A stretch of 64,000 nucleotides of DNA from Posidonia oceanica (lineage: Eukaryota > Streptophyta > Magnoliopsida > Alismatales > Posidoniaceae): positions 30,313,001 to 30,377,000 of the forward strand of contig JAZBRS010000023.1 of assembly GCA_037176725.1 (NCBI GenBank), in the 5' to 3' direction. Shown piece by piece: positions 11,346-22,048 of this stretch (its first letter is position 1; each line of letters starts with the position of its first letter). Both the position numbers and the translations under genes were made by a program. The notes beneath the pieces were generated by a model. The model saw only the letters and a program-made list of their open reading frames with translations, did no database searches and had not been told where the DNA came from.

Positions 11346-13004
11346 TGTTGGCACCCCATCTTGGCAGGCTTGGACCATTTGGGACCCTCCTGGTGATTGC
11401 TGGACTCAAACCCAAACCAAACCAAACCAAACCCTAACCCTCTTCTTTACCCTTCAAAACCAGCCAAACTTGACCTAAGCCTTTACCCCTCTTCCCAAGC
11501 TCAAAACCTGACCAAAATCCATAAGAAAACCTATCAACACCTACTTAACAGACCTACCCAAGAACTTAGAAATTTCCAACCCAAGACCATTCCCAAAAAC
11601 CCTAGAAAACCTAGGTAAAACTCCCCTTTTTCTACACCTTAAAACCCCTCCAAAACCTCCTTGGAATCAAACCAAAACTTCAGAACTAGCTCCTCAAACC
11701 CTAGACTACCCACTCTCCAACTTTCATCCCATTCCAAGACCTTTAAGACCCTCATTTGCCCTAATTATCCTTTTCTCTCTCTGGGATTATCGTTTTCTCT
11801 CTCCTCTCTCTCTTCTGATTATCATCTCTCTTTTCATCCCCTTCTTGCCCTTTTTCCTGCCTGGTTGTGGGCCCTCTTTGTGCTTCTATCCCTTCTCTAT
11901 CTTATTCCTATTTTTACTTTATTTTTAGCTTTTTCCCTGAATTTTAAAAAATCATTTTCCTCCAACTCATCTCTTTCCCTTTTATTTCTCCCTTTTCCCA
12001 TTTTCTTCCTCCTTCTCTTTTCCTTTTTCTTCCCTCTACTAAAATCCATAAAACCCCCTAAAAATCTGTAAAAATCTAAAACGTAAAAGAAACAAACCAG
12101 AACTCTAAGAAAAGTAATTAAAAACATTAAACAAACAATTAAAAACCTAAACTTAACTAAATCAAGCTAAAAAGAAAATCAAACATGCAAACTAAAAAAT
12201 GCAAAACAAACTAAAAGAAAATACTGAAAAATCAAGGAAAAAACTAAAATAAAATCAAAACCCACCAAAAGTGAAAACCCTATCAAAAGAATTAAAAAAA
12301 CAAACCCTAGAAAGAAGTAAAACAATTAAAACACTAAGATACGTAATTAATGAAAGAAAAAAGCCTAACTTAGCAAACCTGAGAAAAAACAACCTAAGAA
12401 CTTAATTAAAAAGAAAATGAAAAACACATTAAAAAGACTTAAAAACACTCCATCAAACCAGAGAAACCCAATTAAAAAACATCAAGAAAAATCAACAAAT
12501 AAAAATCAAAAACCTAATTCAAAAGACTTAAGAAAAAAAAAAGAAAAAACCTAAAAGACTAAAACTAAAAGCCCAAAACCCATCCTAATTAACCTAAAAA
12601 TAAATCCTAAAAATCCTAATTAACATCCTAAAATGCTTAACAAGAAAAACACAATTAACAAAACAATTTAAAAGATTTAACAAACACTTAATCAAATGGA
12701 AAACAAATTAAGAACAAAACAAAACCCTAAAACCCTAATCAAGCCCAAAACACACTAATTAACCTAAAAACAGTCATTAAAAATCTAATTAAAATCCTAA
12801 CTCACAACACAACCTTTCTAGTATTTTTACTTATTTTTAATTTATTTTTTCCTAATTTTATTTCCTCACTTTTCCCTCTCTTTCTTCCTTCTCATTTTTC
12901 TTTCCTTTTTCCTTGCTGGGCCCATCAGCCCGTTTCTCTCCTTCTTCTTTGTTTTTCTTTTCCTTTTTTTTCCGGCCCATCACGCCCCTACTCCCTCCTC
13001 CCTT

Positions 13005-13010
13005 CTTTCT

Positions 13011-13041
<31 letters not shown>
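13005..13041 (+). repeat. (TTTC)n microsatellite in L1
   Basis: About eight uninterrupted CTTT units inside the second CT-rich block. L2 has no equally long run here. Confidence 0.85.
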
Positions 13042-13043
<2 letters not shown>

Positions 13044-16000
13044 CAGCAGCACCTTGCTTCCTCCTTCTCCTCTCCTTCCCTCTCTGATTTTCGAATCCCA
13101 GCACGCTTCCTCTGCAGACACACCCTCTCACAGCCGGCCGCCCGTTGCAGCACACTTCCTCTGCCTTCGCTCCACCATTTGGCGTTTACAGCCCCCTAGC
13201 CCGACCTCTCGCCGGCCTACTCCTCTTTGCCACAGCTGCCACCTTCTGGCCAGACTTGCTGCCAATCGCCTGCAAACCCACCTTCCCAAGCCAGCCTCCT
13301 GCATGGCATTCGAGTGCTCCAGCTCGAACAAAACCCGACCTCCTTCTTCCTCCTTGGGACAGCCTTTCATCATCGGCAGAGAGGGAGTGAACTAGAGAGC
13401 AATTCCACAGCATCCTCCCCACCTGAACCGACCTCCATTCTCCTCCTCTGCATCCTTCAATTCCCAGAGAAGAGAGAGCAGCAAGAGAGAGCCTGAGAGA
13501 GTCTTTGGCATCCCGGAGAGAGATCACAACTCCAGAGCATTTCCCACATCAGAACCTTCTCCAATTCCTTCCTCAATCTTCAGCAGATCCTTCTCCTCTT
13601 TTTCCAGTAACCCAACACCATTCCAAGCCTTCATTTCTCTCTCATTTGATTCCCCAACTTCACCTAGAAAACCAACAACCTTCCTTCACCACTTTACGGC
13701 CATTCCACCACTAAAACACCCTCAGACCACCTGAAACTCCACCTGTAAGCCAATTCAAGACCCACCTGCAATTGCCTTCACCACCGTCCACCACATCCTC
13801 CCAAATTCCTCCCAGACATTCCCCTGACCTCCACCTTCCCAAAGCACCTGACCTTCAGCCCTCTCCCTCACCACAGACCAAGAACGCCACCACAAACACC
13901 TATCACTCCTTCTGATCAGAAACGGACCCAATCTTCAAACTCCCTCCACACTCTCCAGAAAGCCAATCCAACCACCCAGAAAGCTTCCCCGAACCTCCAG
14001 CAATCCACCGGAAGGCCCCATCCAATCCGAGGAGCAGCAGACAACTCCCCCGGCCTCCGGCCACATCCCTGAACCCAAAAATTGCCAGATCTTCAGCTGA
14101 GCTCCGAAGCTCGTGTCCGGACGTCTGGGAAGCACTGGAGGAACGTTCTGAAGCAGCTCCAGCCTTCGCGAGCAGCCGACGACGCCCGCAGCGACCGGAC
14201 GACCTCCACCGGTGACTGCTGAAGCCATCGACGTCGGGAGGACATCTCAGACGTAGGAAAAGGTAACTCTCACCTCCCTTAGCTTTCTCTCCCTTCTGTG
14301 TTGCTTCTCCGGCCCTTAGATATAGGTTTTCGGCCTTCCTGCTCCGAGTCCAGCCGCCGGTCAGGTCGTCTTCTCCGGCGAGCTTCTCCGGTCATCACGT
14401 CGCTCCGGCCAGCGGAACGCGCCTCCAGCAATCCCCTCAGGTCCGCATGAACCTCAGGAGTGTTCCCCGGCCCTCAGAACGCAGCGTCGCTGCGTCGATC
14501 GGCCGGACGAACCTTCTGAAACTCTGTGGAACTCCGGCGACCGCTCCAGTCCATTCCAGGCCGCGTCGACCTCCGCCGATCATCGTCCGACCTCCGCCCG
14601 GAGCAGGAGCAGCTCTCCCGCCGGTCTGCACGCCTCCAGCATCCCTGTGCTGGCGGTCGCGGGCGCTGGCAGCTTGCTACTACAGTGCCCACGGCCGTCG
14701 GCCGTCTACTGTGTGTTTATTTTTCTCTAGCTATAGTTTTTTGGTGAATATTGCATATTTGGTCTAAGTTTCTGTCATTTTACATTCCAGTCCTTATTTC
14801 ATTTAATCTGCTGTATTTTTGAATGAAAATCATATTAAATTGCATGATCTGTTTATGGTTTTTAGTATTTGCAGTTTAGTCCATTTACTGTGCGTTTCTT
14901 CAGTAAAAAGTTTAAGTTTGGCTCTTCTGCTTTTAATTTTAGCATTTAAGTCCTGCAGTAGTTTATTTAATTTTAATGTGTTAATTTTGCCTTATCATAT
15001 TGCATTCGGTGTCCCTGCATTTTACTGTTTTTTGCACTTTAGTCCTTTGCACTGTAGAACTTAGGTTTTAATTTTAATTTTTGCTTGCTGCATTGCACAT
15101 TTTCCCATCTGTTTTCTCATTTTTGCATGTAGGTCCTTTTAAATGCACAGTAGTCATTTTGCATGCATATTTAGCTTATTAAATTGCATTTTTCCCCCTG
15201 CATTTTTAAAAAATTGCACATCAATCCTTTATCTGTGATTTCAGAGCATATTTTGCATAATAAATTGCTTTTTTGACCTTGCATGATTTCAAAATGACAC
15301 ATAGGTCCTTTGCATCATTATAAAATCATGTAAAATGCCTGTTTTGCCCTTAAAATTGCATTTTAGCTCCCACGTTTGCAAAATTGCAGGTAGGCCCTCC
15401 ACTTGCATTCCCAGACTCCCCAGAATCCTGTTTTCTGGAAAAATTGCATTTTAGACCCTGGAGTTTTTCAAAATTGCATTTTGCTTGCCATTTGCTTTCA
15501 AAACTTCCTCTGATGCATACCCACTTTTCAAGATATCATTCTAAGCCCAGTCTTTTGCAAAACTGCATGCAATCCCTCCTGTTTCCAAAATCCCTGCCTG
15601 TAGAGCCCCATCTTTTTCAAAACTCTGGATTTAACCCCCTTTTCTTTTTGAAAATGCATTTGAATCCCTGTTTTTCCCAAAATTCTCCTTCTTGTCTTTT
15701 CTGGCTTCTGCATGCATTCCGCATTCATTTAGCTTTGCATTAAGCATCCCTTTGCACACACTAAGTCCCTTTAGCTCCCTTTCACCCGGAAGGACCTTTT
15801 GCACACCCCTAGGACCTCCTGAGCACTTAGATCTGCTCTTCTCCCCTGTTCTGGCGCTCCTGCCTTGAAGCTGCGATATCTTCCAATCCGGCCGTTGGAT
15901 CTTCTCAAACAAGCTGCCCAGGCGACCACGGCGAAGCGCTCTTCAGCATGGACCCTGCAGATTTCAGATCAGGCCCCAGGATTCCCAGGTATGTCCTCCC

Positions 16001-16449
16001 GAACTCCTGTATTGCATTCATTGGCATGCCATTTGCATAGTTTGCTTTGTTTTCGCTTTCCGTCTCTTTGAGCATGTAGAATAGGACCTCCCCTTCCTGT
16101 CTATCAACTCGGATCCCCGTTTCGCGTACTCTTGGGTGTTTTATGTTGTGTTTTCCCTGGATTCACCACTTATTGCGACTTTCTTCCCCCTTTTCTACGA
16201 TCCGATCGCGCCGCGAGCTTTGGGCAGCGTGCGAGACACATCGTGGGGCAGTTTAGTGGGAAACAGTCACAAAGCAGTGGTAATCCCTCCACTTGCTTGT
16301 TCTCCCCAGTGTAGGTCTTCACACCTACTCTGCGTGGCCCTCAAACAGTGTCTGTTCTCACACACACACTGTTTTCCCCTCCCTTCGCTTTTCTTGTCCT
16401 CTCTCTTTTCATTTGCATCTGCATGGTTTTGCCGAGATTTTATTCCGTC

Positions 16450-16745
16450 TTTTGGCACCGTTTTACGTGCCCGCTTTCGCTTTTGACACCGTTTCGCGTG
16501 CCCAGCTTCATTTTGGCACCATTTTGCGTGCCCGCTCTCGTCTTTGGCACCGTTCTGCGTGCCTGCTTTGCTTTTGCGTCGTTTTGCGCGCTCGCTTTCG
16601 TTTTGGCACCGTTTCGCCTGCCCGCCTCGTCCTTTGCACCGTTTTGCGTGCCGCCTTGCTTTTTCGCTCGTTTTGCGTGCTGATCTTGTCTTTTTGCACC
16701 GTTTCGCCTGCCGTTTTCGTTTCTTGCCTCGTTTTGCGCATTTTA
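16450..16745 (+). repeat. GGCACC-N8-GTGCC tandem array in L1 (about 10 units)
   Basis: About ten degenerate 28-33 bp units of the form TTTGGCACCGTTTTGCGTGCC plus a short C/T-rich spacer. Each core is an imperfect hairpin (GGCAC...GTGCC). The long Cys/Phe/Arg-rich open frames over this stretch, on both strands, are artefacts of the repeat. L2 has about 14 units at 28659-29065. Confidence 0.88.
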
Positions 16746-17034
16746 CGCCGTTTTCTCTTGCATGTCTCCTGCATTGCATGGTTTTGTCGTTGTTTTGCTT
16801 ACTCGCTTGCATTTGCATATAGGGCAGTGATGCTTACTGCCTGGAGTTCTTACGAGCCAGGTTTCGTCCGGTTCGGAACACAGACAGCGCTACTGAGCAC
16901 TTAGACTGCACGTTTACTTCCCTGCTTTGCATCCCATCACTCAGAGCACACCTATAAGCATTCATTTAGGCATTCATTGGCATTTAGGCATTCAAACCTG
17001 CATTTCCCTGCGTCTGCGAGCGCAAGCCTAGAAA

Positions 17035-17100
17035 GACCGATTCTCGGGCGTGTCGGGGGTGCCTAACACCTTCCCCGCGTGTAACAGGAGTCCTTGCCCA
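17035..17100 (+). promoter_or_regulatory. Conserved LTR 3' block in L1
   Basis: Holds TCTCGGGCGTGTCGGGGGTG followed by CCTAACACCTTCCCCGCGTG. It is nearly identical in L2 (29361-29428), D (60176-60240) and C (53188-53255, minus strand), although the rest of these LTRs differ strongly. The inner GGTGCCTAACACC is a short palindrome. Position suggests R-U5; a role in 3' end formation, packaging or strand transfer is inference. Confidence 0.7.
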
Positions 17101-17395
17101 GTCTTTTGGCCCGCAATGACCATATCGCCCCTATCCTAGGCTAGAGTCATCTCATTTGCATTCATTTGCATTTGTTTTCCTTTGCATTGCTTTGCTTTGC
17201 ATTTCTTGCTTGGTTTTGCGTGTTAATCCACGCATTTCCCCCGGTTTTCCTTGTCTTCCGTTAATAGACATGGTGGCGACTCTGATTTGTCTTATCTTCC
17301 TCTTTTCTCCTCGATTTTAAGTGTTTTCGAGTTGAGCCTCTTCCTCGGATCAATCGCCGCTAATAGTAAGCCTGATTCCGATTGGGATTACTACA

Positions 17396-17400
17396 CATAC
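17396..17400. other. Target site duplication of solo LTR L1 (right)
   Basis: CATAC, identical to 11341-11345. Confidence 0.95.
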
Positions 17401-17891
17401 ATAACCCTGTCAAATTTCTTCAATAAGGCTTTAGCCAGGTTGCGGTATTTCTACAGCTTTGGTGAGAGGGTCTTGTATTTGTTGAGGACTTGTCGTATGA
17501 CAAGCTGTGAGTCCCCAACCACTTTTAGTCTTCTTGCCCCTAGATCGAGAGCCGTTCGGAGTCGTAGAATGAGTGCCTCGTATTCTACAATGTTGTTACT
17601 TGCTGAGAAGAGTAGTTGGGCTGCAACGGGGAGAACAATACCCTCTGGAGTGAGGAGTGTTGCCCCTATCCCGGTGCCTTGTGAATTAAGCGCTCCATCG
17701 AAATGAAGAGTCCATTCTCTGATGAGTGGCATGACACTATTGATTGCTTGTATCTCATCGTCTAGGAAATCTGTTGATACTGGCTGATACTCTGACACAG
17801 GTAGCCCAGCGAGTTGATCAGCGATAGCTTGCCCCTTGACCGCCTTCTAAGTGATGAACTGTAGGTCGAATTCAGTAAGGAGCATTTGCCA
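17401..17891 (-). pseudogene. Element A archaeal-type RNase H, N-terminal part
   Basis: Minus-strand pol downstream of the first RNase H. It contains the LHFDGALN block (first Asp), EYEAL (Glu) and GDSQLV (second Asp) of the archaeal-type RNase H that marks Tat-clade elements. The domain is split by L1: the last catalytic Asp lies at about 11290-11320. Stops from CAG (in the linker before KAVKGQ, and after KL near 17450) and a CGA-to-TGA change at the end of the preceding frame break it. The second RNase H is proposed to remove the polypurine primer or extend template degradation, but its real role is unsettled. Confidence 0.88.
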
Positions 17892-19751
17892 TCATGATAG
17901 CCTTCCGGACAATGCTGGTTTCTCGAACATGTACTTGATAGGGTCCATCTTGGCTAAGTAGCAGACTTTGTGTGCAAGAAAATAGTGCCTGAGCTTTTGT
18001 GAGGCCCATACTAACGCTAAGCAGTGTCTCTCGATCTGGGAGTACTTCCTCTCGTATTCAATGAATGTTCTACTGAGGTAATAAACCGCTTTTTCCTTCC
18101 TCCCAGTCTCATCATGTTGTGCAAGGACGACACCCACAGAGTTATCAGTAACGGCCAAGTAGAGTAGCAATGGCCTCTCGGGGACTGGAGCAGTTAATAC
18201 TGGAGGGTTAAGGAGGTAGAGTTTTAGCTCATCGAAGGCCTTCTGACAGGTATGATCCCACTTGAATTCTGCATCGTCTTTTAAGAGCTCATAGAATGGT
18301 CTACACTTTTCCGCATGCTGAGAGATGAATCTTCGGATGAACTGTAGCCTCCCTATGAGTCCTCTGAGTTCCTTGACATTCCTTGGCGGTGGCATGGCTG
18401 TTATAGCTTTGGCTTTGGTGGGCTCCACTTCTATGCTCATTTTGCTCACTATGAAGCTGAGCAGCTTTCCGGCAGTTACCCCGAAGACACACTTCTTGGG
18501 GTTCATTCTGAGATTGTACTGGTCTACTCTCTGGAGTACTCTTTCTAGTGCTTCAGAGTGTCCCTCTCTTGTTTTTGACTTTACTAACAGATCATCCACA
18601 TAGCATTCCATGCAATCATGTATCATGTTGTGAAAGATTGCCATAATAGCCCTCTGATAGGTGGCTCTGGCGTTCTTTAATCCGAACGGCATGACTACAT
18701 AGCAGTAGGTCCCCCATGGAGTGGTAAATGAGGTTTTCTCCTGATCTTCTCCTACAAGTTTAATCTGGTAGTAACCGGAGAAACCGTCCATGAATGAGAG
18801 CATCTCATGACCTGCAGTGTTGTCTATCAGGATGTCTATGTGTGGAAGAGGGAAATCATCTTTTGGGCATGCTTCATTGAGGTTTCTATAGTCAATGCAC
18901 ACGTGCACTTTGCCATCTTTCTTCATCACTGGAACTATGTTGGCAATCCATTCTGGATACACTACAACTCTGATGAACTTTGCCTTGTGTAGCTTGTCTA
19001 TCTCTTCTTTGACTTTTAGAGCAAGGTCTGGATGTAGACGCCGGAGCTTTTGCTTCGCTGTCTTAGCGCTTGGCTTGAGAGGGAGCCTGTGCTCCACCAG
19101 TAGTGAATCAAGCCCGGGCATTTCTCCGTAGGAGAAGGCCAGTACCTTCATATATTTTTTGAGTAGTTTTTCCATTCTGGTCCGTTCACCTGAGTTGAGA
19201 GCAAAGCTTATCCGGACTAGTCGTGGATCATCTTCTGTGCCCAGATTGACTTCCTTTGTTTCTTCAGCAGCAGCCTTGGTCTGCTCATCGTATTTCTTCA
19301 TCATTGCTTCGAAGATGGCAGGGTCAACCGATTCTTCATCTGGGTCTTCTTCTGTATCCACCAGCTCGAAAACTTCATAGTTTCCAGTGTTTTTGCCGGT
19401 GATGTTTGACACTTCTTCGACCAGGAAGATGGCATGCGACGTGGGTAGCTCCTGTGGCAATGCTGTGGTATAGTGACATAATCTTATAGTTTGGGTGATC
19501 GGCTCCTTCCTGTTCCGGCCTGCACACTTAGTAGAGTGATTAGATACTTTTTGCGAGGACACCGTGGTGGTTAAGCCGTCCCTACCTTGCTCTCGTTTAC
19601 CTTCCCCACTACTAACTAAACTAGGAAGTAAATTGCTGGAAAGTAAATCATGCGAAAACAAAATGCATGAATTAAATGCGGGAAAGAAATTATTTACAAG
19701 GGTAGGGGGTTTGCCCCTAGGTTTACCTCTGCGGTGGAGGCGGTTCGCCAT
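17892..19751 (-). CDS. Element A reverse transcriptase and RNase H (open frame of 619 codons)
   Basis: The only long pol frame in the window without stops. Starts at the ATG at 19751, which lies 7 nt after the gag-pro stop (TGA at 19759-19761); the equivalent spacing in B is 6 nt. Residues about 1-130 form an acidic N-terminal extension. The RT palm follows with the KKDGKVHVCIDYRNLN and LPLPHID blocks, SFMDGFSGYYQI, and the catalytic YVDD at 18591-18602 (residues 384-387). The thumb leads into a conventional RNase H (AVTDNSVG Asp, IERHCLAL Glu). The frame ends where CGA became TGA before the WQMLLTEFDLQ linker. It would make RT and RNase H without archaeal RNase H or integrase, so the element is not autonomous. 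Confidence 0.93.
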   Translation of the reverse strand: MANRLHRRGKPRGKPPTLVNNFFPAFNSCILFSHDLLSSNLLPSLVSSGEGKREQGRDGLTTTVSSQKVSNHSTKCAGRNRKEPITQTIRLCHYTTALPQELPTSHAIFLVEEVSNITGKNTGNYEVFELVDTEEDPDEESVDPAIFEAMMKKYDEQTKAAAEETKEVNLGTEDDPRLVRISFALNSGERTRMEKLLKKYMKVLAFSYGEMPGLDSLLVEHRLPLKPSAKTAKQKLRRLHPDLALKVKEEIDKLHKAKFIRVVVYPEWIANIVPVMKKDGKVHVCIDYRNLNEACPKDDFPLPHIDILIDNTAGHEMLSFMDGFSGYYQIKLVGEDQEKTSFTTPWGTYCYVVMPFGLKNARATYQRAIMAIFHNMIHDCMECYVDDLLVKSKTREGHSEALERVLQRVDQYNLRMNPKKCVFGVTAGKLLSFIVSKMSIEVEPTKAKAITAMPPPRNVKELRGLIGRLQFIRRFISQHAEKCRPFYELLKDDAEFKWDHTCQKAFDELKLYLLNPPVLTAPVPERPLLLYLAVTDNSVGVVLAQHDETGRKEKAVYYLSRTFIEYERKYSQIERHCLALVWASQKLRHYFLAHKVCYLAKMDPIKYMFEKPALSGRLS

Positions 19752-19760
19752 TGGGCGTTC

Positions 19761-20078
19761 AATCTGTGGCCCCGGCCCCTTCTTGCTTAGAGGGGCAAGG
19801 CCGTAGATTGCTGAAGAGACGGGTGAGCTTGCAGATGGGATCGGAGTCCTCTGCTTTAGTGTCTTCAGCGGAGGTTCTGGAGGAATCGCTTGCTTGGATG
19901 TCCGAAGGTAGGGGAGTTTAATCTGTGGCCTTGATCCCTTCTTGCTTCGAGGGACAAAGTTGTAGATTGTTGAAGAGGCAGGTGAGCTCGCAGACAGGGT
20001 TGAAGTCCTCTACTTCAGTGCCTTCAGTGGAGGTTCCGGAGGAATCACTTGCTTGGATGTTCAGAGGTGAAGGAGCTT
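19761..20078 (-). repeat. 159-bp tandem duplication at the gag-pro C-terminus (A)
   Basis: 19761-19919 and 19920-20078 are two diverged copies of one 53-codon segment (NLQLCPSKQEG..ATD-stop and NLRPCPSKQEGAGATD-stop on the minus strand). Element B has a single copy. The first copy read already ends in TAA, so the second is downstream of a stop. Confidence 0.85.
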
Positions 20079-21493
20079 CTGGGGACGTGGGGAGAGCAGC
20101 AGGGACTTCTTCTGTGCGAGAGGTTGATGCTTTTTCCTCGAGCTTCGTCCGAGCGTTGAGAATGGTTAGAACTTCTTCTAGGCAAGGAGAAGGAGTTAGT
20201 GCCATCTCGGGATCTATAAGAGTGCCGAGGATGACGGGCTTAGAAGCTTGTGTAGCTGTTGTTGTTGCTGGGAGGTTGGGAACTGTGTCTGACACTTGCT
20301 TGTCATGCACTTGTAGCCTGACTGATATGAAGTGGTTGGCAAGTGACCATGCTAGAGGTCTGCTTGGATCTGGTTGCCCAAGGTACCCTAGCCTGGTACG
20401 ACTGTGCTCCTCAAGCGTTTCAAGCGCGTCCCTCATTCCTTGTTCCTAGCGGCCAAGTCCTTTTCCCGGGGTGTATCCTATCTTGAGGAGGATCTCCCAG
20501 GGCCTTTTCATGTGGTCGGGGTAATCGTATTGATTTATATCAATACTCTTGGGAGCAATGACCTGCTTGACATTGTTTATGGCCTTGGCAATTGAGTCCT
20601 TGATCAATGGTGCCGGCGTGGTAGTCGGGACTGTTACCAGGTGGGCTTCAGCTTCCACTGGCTCGTCTCCCCGTATTTTGATGATTTTCCCTTGGTAAGG
20701 GAACTTCATGCATTGGTGAGGGGAGGTGACTGCCTTGATCTCTTCGATCTATTGGCGCCCTAAGATGAGCCGATACGAGATTGGGGCATCGACTATTATC
20801 AGTTCTGTTTCCATTTGGAGAGGGCTAATGGTAACCTTGACGGTGATCTTCCCCAAGGCTACTTTTTTTGTTGTTGTCGTACCCTGATACAGTTAAGGCC
20901 GTTGGGCATAATTGAGATTCTGTTAGCCTAATTAACTGTAGGGTTGCTAGGGAGCATACGTTTAAAGTTGCCCCGGTATCAACAAGCACACCAGAAAGTT
21001 TGTAAGTGTTTATTACAATAGTAACACTTAAAGGCAGGGTCCTCCTCTCAGGGGGAGCTAATTTAGAATCGGTGAAGATAACTGTGGGCTCCATGAACAC
21101 AGCGGCGGCAACGGCGGCCAAAGCTTCAGCGGGCATGTCCTCCGGTACCTGGGCCTTCTTCAATACCTCTATCAGGATATCCCGGTGCTTCTCCGAGGCC
21201 CTGATTAGCTCGTAGATGGAGATCTTTGCTTGTGTCTTTCTAAGCTGCTCCAGGATGTCGAAGGTGCCTTTTATCCTCCGAGGTATGTGGAACTCTTGTT
21301 GAGGTGGGGAAATGGCTCGTTCTGCATTAGGCGAGGGTGGTGCGACTTGGTTGGAGATCCACCCTGTTCTTGTGATGGGGGCTTGCTGAGCTTGGTTGTA
21401 TTCTCCCTTGGCATGGCCGGACTTAAGCAAAGACAAAGGTTTCCTGAGAAGAGACTGCCCCTGATTTATGGGCAGCTGAGATGAGCTTAACAA
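20079..21493 (-). pseudogene. Element A second retropepsin domain and G-patch
   Basis: Gag-pro frame, minus strand. A Gln/Pro-rich linker is followed by an alpha-helical stretch, then an aspartic protease with FTDSKLAPPERRTLPLSV, the active-site DTGA at 20969-20980, and the LILGRQ block near 20750. The G-patch-like segment KIGYTPGKGLGR lies at about 20449-20485, followed by the RLGYLG repeat of the motif. A single-base insertion in an A-run near 20870 shifts the frame inside the protease, and CAG-to-TAG changes follow LGRQ and LGR. This is the second of two protease domains; the first is at 21548-22048. G-patch after protease is known in several retroelements. Confidence 0.85.
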
Positions 21494-22048
21494 TGCGGGC
21501 CTCTGGACTTGGGTATACCCTTGGGCTGCTTGATCATTAGTGAACTACTAGAATCCTTGGATGCTTGGGGCTTCATCGTCCCAGTCATCGATCCAGCCGC
21601 CTGTGCCATTTGGTGCTGGGTCTCCCATGTGAAATCCCGTTAGATAGGGTTCCCAGATCATTTCCAGGGTTGTTTCATGGTCTGCCTTGATAGTGATCAT
21701 CTCCCCTTGGAACTTGAACTTTAATAGCTGGTGCGTTGGGGACGCAACTGCACATATTTCCGCCAGCCAAGTTCTTCCCAGGATCAATGGTTCTGCTAGT
21801 TCACAATCTACCACCATGACCTTGGTAATGCTGGTGAGGGGGCTGATGGTAATCGCTAGCTGAACTGTCCCTATCACCTCTATCTGACTATTATCAAAGG
21901 CCTTGCAGAAAATCCTCTCCTTGGTGATCTCTTCTTCTTCGACGTCCAAGTAGTCGAGTGTGTTTAGGGAGCACGCACTGCGATTGGCCCCTGTGTCCAC
22001 AAGTATGCCAAGGAGGAGGTAGCCGTTGAACTCTACAGTGATCACCAA
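21494..22048 (-). pseudogene. Element A first retropepsin domain
   Basis: Same minus-strand frame as gag. GYLLLGILVDTGAN carries the active-site DTGA at 21986-21997. The flap-like ITISPLTSI and the LILGRTWL block near 21770 follow at normal retropepsin spacing, so the domain looks complete. The sequence ends in DWDDEAPSIQGF and two adjacent TAG codons at about 21544-21549, each from CAG as judged by B. The paired domain downstream differs in sequence but has the same DTGA...LILGR layout. Confidence 0.85.

Larger units (their letters stand above)
11346..17395 (+). mobile_element. Giant solo LTR L1 (6.05 kb) inside element A
   Basis: Begins TGTTGGCACCCC and ends ATTACTACA, with perfect 5-bp duplications CATAC on both sides. 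It matches L2 (23727-29754) along its whole length in the same order: C-rich start, CT-rich block, long A-rich block, second CT-rich block, GC-rich block, a T-rich block of short TTTTGCATTT phrases, a GGCACC array, a conserved terminal block and the end. There is no internal retrotransposon sequence of its own, so it is a solo LTR left by recombination. Its ends are related to the D LTR, which suggests an Ogre-like family with unusually long LTRs. Near its 3' end it lacks about 50 bp present in L2 (after GATTCCGAT). Open frames inside are low-complexity and not genes. Confidence 0.92.

Noticed and set aside
12858..13395. Open frames rich in Ser/Phe or Lys/Glu in L1 (and 25205-25697 in L2)
   Set aside because: Low-complexity CT-rich LTR sequence read in several frames on both strands; no domain.
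16267..16904. Long Cys/Phe-rich or Lys/Arg-rich open frames on both strands
   Set aside because: They are produced by the 30-bp GGCACC tandem array; the same happens at 28288-29232 in L2.
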